In this document: positions 51,201 to 60,200 of the stretch, piece after piece | Layout of the letters: each line of letters begins with the position of its first letter | Numbering within the stretch: position 1 is the first letter of the stretch | Assembly: GCA_902806595.1 (NCBI GenBank) | Contig: CADCXC010000020.1 | Span: 124,001 to 188,000, forward strand | Direction of reading: 5' to 3' | DNA from: Pyrenopolyporus hunteri | Lineage: Eukaryota; Ascomycota; Sordariomycetes; Xylariales; Hypoxylaceae | Length of the DNA stretch: 64,000 nt | The notes under the pieces: model-generated | What the model was told of the DNA's origin: nothing | The model's input: only the letters and a program-made list of their open reading frames with translations | Database searches by the model: none | Position numbers and translations under genes: made by a program

Positions 51201-54200
51201 AATTTTAAATGAAACAATATATACAACAACGAATAAGATTGCCAGATATTTATCTCATGACTTCCTGAACGATGTGGCGATAGGTGACTGGGTCGATCTT
51301 TGAGCGGTGTGGTTTTTAGATTGATCACTTGATGGTGCAGGATCGAATAATAGATTTTATCTTGTGATTTGTTTATGCTTATCTATTGGTCATAACCTAG
51401 TATAAGAAAATATGGGCGTATCTAGATCCTAGATAGGATTGCGTAAGATGGTGTAGTAATCATTTTTCGTTTTGAAGCTTAACCTTTTATTAAGGATTAG
51501 ATTTTACCTTTCAAAAACTATATAAGCTTCCAGTTCTCCCTGTTTCGCAGAATAACTTAAAGTTAATATTTTTATCCCAGAAAGTCCATTCTATTCGATA
51601 GGTTATTCTTTTAATCATGGATTACCGTGCCACACAATACACTGGCGGTATGGGGTATTCTCCTATTGCCACTTCATCTCAAACTCCTAGGTTGGATGGC
51701 CTCCCTGCTAGTTATGAGCTATTGGCTCCTGCCCCTTGTCCTGATCAGTGCGGAACCAGTACTGATCAGTTAGGAGATACTGAGTTGAAAACCGAGTGTA
51801 AGTTCTATCCTTATATTAATGTTTTTAATACTAATTCACTATTAGCGGAATCCATTCGTTCGAGAACTCTTTCGGAGGAATCTGATAAGGCTAAGTCGGT
51901 GAAACCTTCAAGAATTAAAGGTAAAAGATATACAGGTGAGTTATATTGCCATATTAATATTATCATATTAATTTATTACTAGCGAAATCTCACGTTCACC
52001 ATGATGGATACCGTTGGCGTTTAGGGCCTAGAAATCTTACGGAAAAATCTGCTCTAAATATAAAGCGTAAGGAGATACGAAAAAAGATTTCTTCAGAATC
52101 AATCCAGGAAGAATACACAAATACCGTTTTGCAAAGGCATCCTTCTACCTTAACGCTTTTGCAAAAACTAGAGAAAGTTGTTAAGGAGCATTTTAAGGAC
52201 AATGCTTTGGAGGGTACTACAACGGCTATGGCTTCGGCAGATATTTTGTCATGGAAACAAATACATATGGAGGATATAGCAAAAAAGGTTGAACAAAAAA
52301 TTACGGAATTTAGTATTAATTTTAACCATATTAGTTATATATAGTCAGATAGTCTAGGGGGGGGGAATAATATTTGCTTTGAATTCCCTTTTCAAATATT
52401 ATGTTGCAACATTGGTGAAAACGGTCAAATATCTTTGTTGAATATGCATACCGTCGGTAGAGTAAACTATCGCTACAGACTGGTTCACAGGTGGGTGCTT
52501 CAAATGTATAACTAAATATTTTCTTTAAATTATATTGTATAATTTGTAAAAAAAAATAAAGTTCTGTACTTAAAAATATATTCTGCACAATTCAAAGAAG
52601 TATCATTTTACTTTTCATACTAAAAAAAAAATTCATACAGAACTTAATCTAACTTAAAATATAGCTGGCGATAAAATTCCGGAGAATTATGAGGAAGAAT
52701 CTTTCGAAAATATATCAGTTCCTTCTCGTCCATAGCTTCGATATGCTCAAATCCAACTTTTTGTAGTAAATTTTTACTTGCTTTATTGCCCCTTTCAACA
52801 GAAACAAGTACTAGCTCTTTGGCCTTGGGTGTTGGAGCACCTAAGCCGTAGGTGTAGGCTGATAGGGTTGGTGTAACTACAGTACCCGGATGTACTGTAA
52901 GTTTTGCAACATGACGGGGGAGACCCCACCAAAATTGCATGAAGGCCTTTACAGCTTCGGTACCGTACCCTTGACCCCAGAACTCTTTTCTGAGTATATA
53001 GCTGAGAGAAGGCCAATTCCCCTGTACCAATAGACCGCATTCCCCAATAAGTTTTCCTTCTTTGTCTTCTGGAATCTTCATGAAGATTCCGTAATTTATA
53101 CGCGATGTATCCCAGGGTTTCAACATAGTTGCAAAGGTATGTAGGTTGAACCTTAAATCGTAAGAGGGCGCAGATCCGCCTACAAAGGCTAAGGCGGATG
53201 CTTCAGGTTCGCTCAATAAAGCATGATATTCTCCAAAATCCTTTAGGAGAAAGGGTCGAAGTATAAGGCGAGAAGAAATAATAGGAGTAGACCATTTATC
53301 TACTTCTAATAGAGGCATAGTCGTTTCCACGGTAGAATACTCTGTTGAGGCAGTAGTAGACATTGTGATTAAGAGAAAACTCAAAGTATTGAGGAGGTGA
53401 TAAAGTTTTTTGGGGTGCTTCGCTGCTTCGCACAAAATAGTATGGATTCGTCGATGGTGTGAAGTTACTTGTGATTGATGATTTATTGTGAAGAAAGAGA
53501 AAACTCAGAATATTATACATCTTTATATATTTAGCTTTATCTAGATTACAGGAGAATTTTTTTTTTTTGATTTCTAAGCAAGGTACAAGGTACCCTTGTA
53601 ATCTAATAAATTTTTTGAGGCGCAAGCTATGATGATTTGCTCTAAATCAATCTCACTCCGAGGATCATCAAGTGAAAAGATCATAAGATCAAAAATGAAA
53701 TAGATAGGGAGATTAAAAATGATAGGTTAAGAGATCTCATGTGATGCGAAATGACAAGAAGGATGACGCGTCATCAGTAGACGAAGGAGATAAAATTAAT
53801 GCTTATGGTAAGGATGACGTGTCATGGAAGACTCATCTTAGGGTATGATAGGTTGGAGCTAATCAATATGACGATTGCATAGTGGAGAACCTGCGCAAAA
53901 GCTGGAAGGCGAATGGCCATGCGATCTTGTATCTGAAAATGCCAAGAGGATCTTAATTTGTATCTGTGAATCTATTGGTAGATGAGTTATCACAAGACGA
54001 AAAGGAATGCTCCACCTGTGAAGGCGATTAAATTGAAAGGTTAGATAGTGTTAATGATTGGCTAGAGTATTCGCCTGATTCATGATGACAAGGAGGATGA
54101 CACGTCATGATCCGCACTTATCCTCCCTGGCTCGCGTAGAGAAAAGTGTGACTTATTATTTAGTTTCGGGTTTCGCCGCTACGCGGCGAAAGAAACCTTA

Positions 54201-57200
54201 GCTTCGTTCGGGACCCCTCGCCTGCGGCTTGCGCACCACTGGCAGTGAGAGATTTTAATGGAGAACTGGATTGAAGAAATCTTGGCAGTGCCAACTTGTG
54301 AAGCATAAACCTGTTTTATTAGTGATCCTGTGACGCGTAGAGCGTCGTAAGCAATAGATAAGTAAACCACCTTTAAGATTATCTGGAACATAGACAGGAG
54401 ATTTCATGATCTTCATCCTGTGATTCAAGTGGAATGATGTGGTGAAGGATGATTGGTTAGATCTTTGAGGGGTTTATGCCGTGTGACTTATTGATCGGCC
54501 GAGGATCATGTAGATCGAAGATTGATTACGCCATGTGATCTCCCTCTGCACTAACTATTGGTTATAGTATAAGATAAGATCCTCTTGGCTGATGTAGATC
54601 CTAGATAAAAATACGTAATGCGGTAAGGTAATGAATCTTCACATTGAAGCACCATCCTTCATGAAGGATTCTATCTTCCCCCTTCATATTCTATAAAAGC
54701 TTCATCATTTCCCTTGCTTCGAAGTACGATACTAGATCGAAGGACAATATTCTCACCATTTATCTCGCTACCTTTCTTTGCTACTTGTTCTTTTAATTGT
54801 ATCTTTTCATCTTCCCTCAACAATGGAGAATCCATCTCAACCCTCTTTTGGTGGTCTTCATCCTCCGAATAACATATCAATTCCTTTGGGGCAGGATGAT
54901 AGCTCTTTTAGCCTAAGTACTAGAAGACAGCCTGATCCAGTTATGGATGGCAATCTTTCACTTTCAAGCCCTTTAATTGAGCCGTCAATTATTAGAAATT
55001 TAGATGATTCTGAGGGGGCACAAGCTCTTCGTGAGAAGAATGCCAGAGATGGAGTGCGATCTACAAAGTCGAGAAGTATGTTAAATCATAGTGTATTTTT
55101 ATTGTTTTACTGACCTTTATTAGGTACGCCTAGTCGTGCGGGTAGATGGCATTCTCACCCTAAGCCTTTCCACGAAACTTCGGCTCGAATACATAAACGA
55201 GCTGAGGCCTCTTCTCCACAGTTACGGAAGGAAGCCAAGTCGAAATCTCGCTGTTTTCCCGACTTGCTTGTTTCAAAACTTGAGACGACTACAGAAGGTT
55301 TATGGTGCGTCTACCTGTATCGCAGGAGGGTTCGGCTTATGTTGAAGTTGATGGGAATATAAAGTCTTGGAGAGAGTCAGATGAAGTGGACTTAGTTCTA
55401 GAGAGGGAAGAGCTAGTTGTGAATTTTATACTTGATTTTAAGTATGTTATTAGTTATATATAGTTGCATAATTAAGGAAGGGAGGTAATATTTACTTAGA
55501 ACTCCTTTTTTTTTTATATTAAGCTGCAATGCTAGTGAAAACGGTCAAATATATTTGTTTAGTATAAAGACCGTCGGTAGAGTAAGCTACCGCTACAGAC
55601 TGGTTCACTGGTGGGTGTCTGAAATGATGCTTAATGTACAGTCGGAGTCTTTTCTTTTATTAATATTTTTTTTTATTGAGACACAGGGCTTTATATTATA
55701 TTAAATTGTAGTTTATATTTAATAAGTATAAAGTACAGGGTTTGCTTGTTTTAAACATGAAAAGTTAAATAATTTAACTAGAATAAGTAAATTTAAGGCT
55801 TGGCTACTGTTATTACAAATCTTATAAGTGCTATTCCATGAATAGGACAAGATATCGTTGAGTCAAAAAATAATACAATTATTAATTTATCTTTGGGTAT
55901 CGTTATCTATTTTTTAGTTATATCTGTTCACAGGTATCTATTACATTTAAAATTTTCGGTAGCTTGCTATTTTTTAAAAAAAAAGGAAAACCCTTTACCT
56001 ACATTAGGAGTTATTCATAATAATGCCTTAAAAAAAGGGAATAAAACTTTAAGATTGGATAAACAAGAATATATTTCAACTCCTTCATCTTTTTTAGCTT
56101 TTTTGGTAGGACTGATTGATGGGGACGGATATATTCAAATAAGTAAAACATCAAAAGGATTTATAACTATAAAATTAACTATATCGTTACATTTAGATGA
56201 TATTTCTACTTTAGAGTATATTAATTCTGTTTTAAAATTGGGTAAGATAAATATTTATAAAGATTTAAGAAGCCCAACTTGTAAATTAGTAATTAATAAA
56301 ACTGATTTACAAGAAGTCTTGTTTCCATTACTTCTATATAATAACCTATTTTTCTTAACTAATACCAGAGTAAATCAATTTAATTTAGCTATGTATATTT
56401 TGAAAAATGATATAAAATTATATAATCAAATTCCTGATATAAATAATATACCAGCTGTTTTTGAAATACCTAAAAATCCTCTTGATTATACATTATTACA
56501 TTTTTTCGAAAATTGAATTGTAGGATTTACTTGTTCAGAGGGTTCTTTCTTTATTAAAAGTAATAATGATGGTTGTTTTCAATTAAAACAAAGATTACAT
56601 ACTAATTTATTTGAAGCTTTTAAATTAATATTCGATACAAATAGAAAAATAGATACAACAAATAACTATTGTCAATTTGGTGTTAGTTCTAAATCTGATA
56701 TACAGAAAGTTATAAATTTCTTTTCGTTTTCAGCTTTACATCCTTTAATAGGGTTAAAATATATACAATATGTAAAATGATTAAATAATTTGCGAGATAG
56801 TTCACGTTATAGTGGTTTAAATTATCCTAAATTATAGATCAATATTGTTCCTGGCCCCTCCGGGGCGCGGAGTATTTTATACTAAATACTAAAAATAACC
56901 GCCCCCTTTGGGGAGGCGCAGCCACCCAGCTTGACCTTCGGTCAGCGCAGGGAAATTAATAATTGTATTGGGCTCCTTAAAATAATCATCATCGGACGAT
57001 GATTATCTTTAGAGGCAAATGGGGAAAATTACAAGAACATTTAATAAATTACCTCCGGTTTATTAAATAATTTGTAGCGAAGTTTAATTCGGTGTAATTT
57101 AAAGGATTAAAAACGTTCAACGACTAATGAGTGAGTTATACCAACAATAAGCTCAACACGAAATCCCCAAAACCTTCACGAAGTGCTTAATAACTTCAAT

Positions 57201-60200
57201 GGTTTAAGACATAGTCTAATTATATCCCAAGGGATATACAGTATAAATTAAATATTATACGCAATATATGTTATTTGAGGAGGTTTATACACAGATGAAC
57301 CACACTGCGGCAACGTAGTGTTAAAAATCCTGCTTAATGCTGGGAAATCGCCCAATTTAGGATTTGCATACGAATTATTATGAGTTTTTATATCAATTAT
57401 TTCCGTAAAAATTGCAATGACATGGTGACAATCAGCAGGGGTGAGAAGTATACATACTTCAGAAGCCTCTCAGAGACTACATGCAGGAGATCTTAGCTAT
57501 GCTTATTTAGTGGGTTTATTTGAAGGTGATGGTTTTTTTAGTATTACAAAAAAAGGTAAATACCTAACATACGAACTGGGTATTGAGTTGTCAATAAGAG
57601 ACGTTCAATTAATATACAAAATTAAAAGTTTATTAGGTGTAGGTGTTGTAAGTTTTAGAAAAAGAAAAGAAATTGAAACGGTGTCTTTAAGAATTCGTAA
57701 TAAAGACCATTTAAAAAAATTTATTTTACCTATTTTTGATAAATACCCTATGTTTTCTAATAAACAATATGATTACTTAAGATTTAGAAACGCTCTACTA
57801 TCGGGTATTATATATTCAGAGGATTTACCTGAATATGTTAGAAGTAATAAACCTATAAATTGTATAGAATCGATTATGAGTACTTATTATTTTCCTGCTT
57901 GATTAGTAGGATTTCTAGAAGCTGAAGGTTGTTTTAGTGTTTACAAGTTATCCAAAGATAAGGATTACTTAGTAGCTAGTTTCGATATTGCTCAAAAAGA
58001 TGGAGATATTTTAATATCTGCTATTCGAAAGTATTTATCTTTTACTAATGCTATATATCTAGATGTAACTAATTGTTCCAAATTAAAAGTTACAGGCGTA
58101 AGATCAATAGAAAATGTAATTAAATTTTTACAAAATGCACCGGTAAAATTATTAGGTAATAAGAAATTGCAATATTTATTATGAATAAAACAATTACGTA
58201 CAATACCTAGATATTCAGAAAAAATTAAAATACCTTCAAATTACTAATAATAACTAGGAGATCAAGATATAGTCCGATCAATAAAAAAATTTATTGAGTG
58301 TAACGATAGTTTTTTTATTTCAAATGAAGTTACCAACATAAATGCTCTGTAAATAATGCAACATTAAATAGATTTTTTGCGTTACATTTTGTATTGCCAT
58401 TTGTATTGGCAGCATTAGCTTTAATGCATTTAATAGCACTCCATGACACTGCAGGGTCTTCGTTATTTGGCCCTAAATTTCTATATATGAAAGCTCTTTC
58501 ATCTCTTAAAACAACCTTAGCTTTTATATTACCTAATTTTAAACCCAATATACGAATCGGTCCTCACAATGAGGAGGTTATCTCTGTTATAGTAGGTTCA
58601 TTATTAGGGGATGGGTACGCCGAGAGATTGCGAAACGGAGGTGTAAGAATAAGATTTAGACAGCAAGTAAAGCATAAAGAATATATATTCTGGTTACATG
58701 GTTTTTTATATGAAAGGGGTTATTGTACTAAAAACTTACCTGTTCTTTTTGAGCAAAAATACGGGGATAAAATATATCAAGCATATCGTTTTGGTACCCT
58801 AGGGTTTTCAAGTTGAATGTGATTATATAAATTGTTTTACACTAATAATAAGGTCAAAGTGATACCTAAAATTATTTCTGAATTATTAACACCTTTGGCG
58901 TTAGCCATTTGAATAATGGATGATGGAACTTGAAAACCTGGTGTGAGAATAGCTACTAACTGTTTCACAAAAGAAGAGGTAGAACTTTTGTCATTAGCCT
59001 TAGATTCAAAGTTTAATTTAAAAAGTAGCTTACATAAAAATAATAATAATTATCAATTATATATTAAACAAGAATCTCTCCCTTTATTAAGAAAATTAGT
59101 ATTGCCATATATGGTACCTAGTATGCTTTACAAGTTAGGATTATAACATATATATAGAAGTAGTTGTGAGATTCAACCTTGAATCTCTAAGTTTCCGACA
59201 GGAGACTTAAATCATAATATCTATGCGATATTTTGGTTTGGCAATGCCAGGTGAAAACGGTCAAAGATTAATATATTTAATACAAGACCGTCGGGCATAT
59301 TAATCCTTACTTTGTCTAAAATATGGTCGCTACAGACTGGGTCGCCGGTGGGTATTCTTTATAGAATGCTTAATGTACAGTCGAATTTGTTATGCAAGTA
59401 ACCCTTTAGGTGTATCAGGTAATTATGATAGATTACCTTTTGCTCCTTATTTTTTATTTAAAGATTTAATAACAATATTTATCTTTATATTTGTTTTAAG
59501 TCTATTTGTGTTCTTTATGCCTAACTACCTTGGAGATTCAGAGAACTACATTATGGCTAATCCAATGCAGACACCGCCTGCCATTGTTCCTGAATGATAT
59601 GGGAAAAAAGATGTCATTCATAAAAATCTTGCTAATTGCTGGAAACTCTTCTGTTCAGATGACAATCAGCAGGAAACTTATATTTAACAATTATTAAGGT
59701 TCTTCAGAGACTATACGCGAGACAAATATATAATAATTAAAATTTAATAATGAAATATATTTGAAGAGATAGTCCGAACATATTAGAGATAATATGTAAT
59801 TAACATATTTAATGATCATAATCCTTTTTTATTATTTGGTATTAGTTTAAGATTATTTGCTGCTCGTTCTATAAAAGGAATTGTTCGTTTATCCAAATCT
59901 GAAAGAGCTTCAATAAATATCCCAGACGATATTAAAGAAATATTAATAGGTATTTTACTCGGTGACGCCCACGTATCAAGAAGATCCTCTAGCTCAAATT
60001 CTAGATTGATATATGCTCAAACAGCTGTGAAACATAAAGAATATTTTGATTATGTTTTAAGCTTTTTTTTACCTTTTTGTGCAAAAGATTATATACCTCA
60101 ATCTAAGATTGTTAGAGATAATAGGACTAAGAAAATCTATAGTGCTATATCTTTTACTACTATGCAACTTCCTTGTTTTAATGAGTTTAAAGAAATATTT

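Larger units (their letters stand above)
48596..55802 (+). mobile_element. Group I intron 4 of cob, 7.2 kb, holding two nuclear-like gene modules
   Basis: Exon 4 ends TGGGGT; the intron ends in G55802 before GCTACTGTTATTAC. Two core 3' halves are visible. Core 1 is at about 52433-52500 (GGTGAAAACGGTCAAATATC, ACCGTCGGTAGAGTAA, GCTACAGACTGGTTCACAGG) and lacks the terminal CTTAATGTACAGTCGG; core 2 at about 55532-55650 is complete. The phrase AAATGTATAACTAA follows the intron start (48616) and recurs right after core 1 (52504), so the intron appears to be tandemly duplicated with different cargo in each copy. Confidence 0.8.

Noticed and set aside
51996..52202. Minus-strand ORF opposite exon 2 of unknown gene A
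   Set aside because: Shadow of the plus-strand frame, which has better support through the spliced structure.
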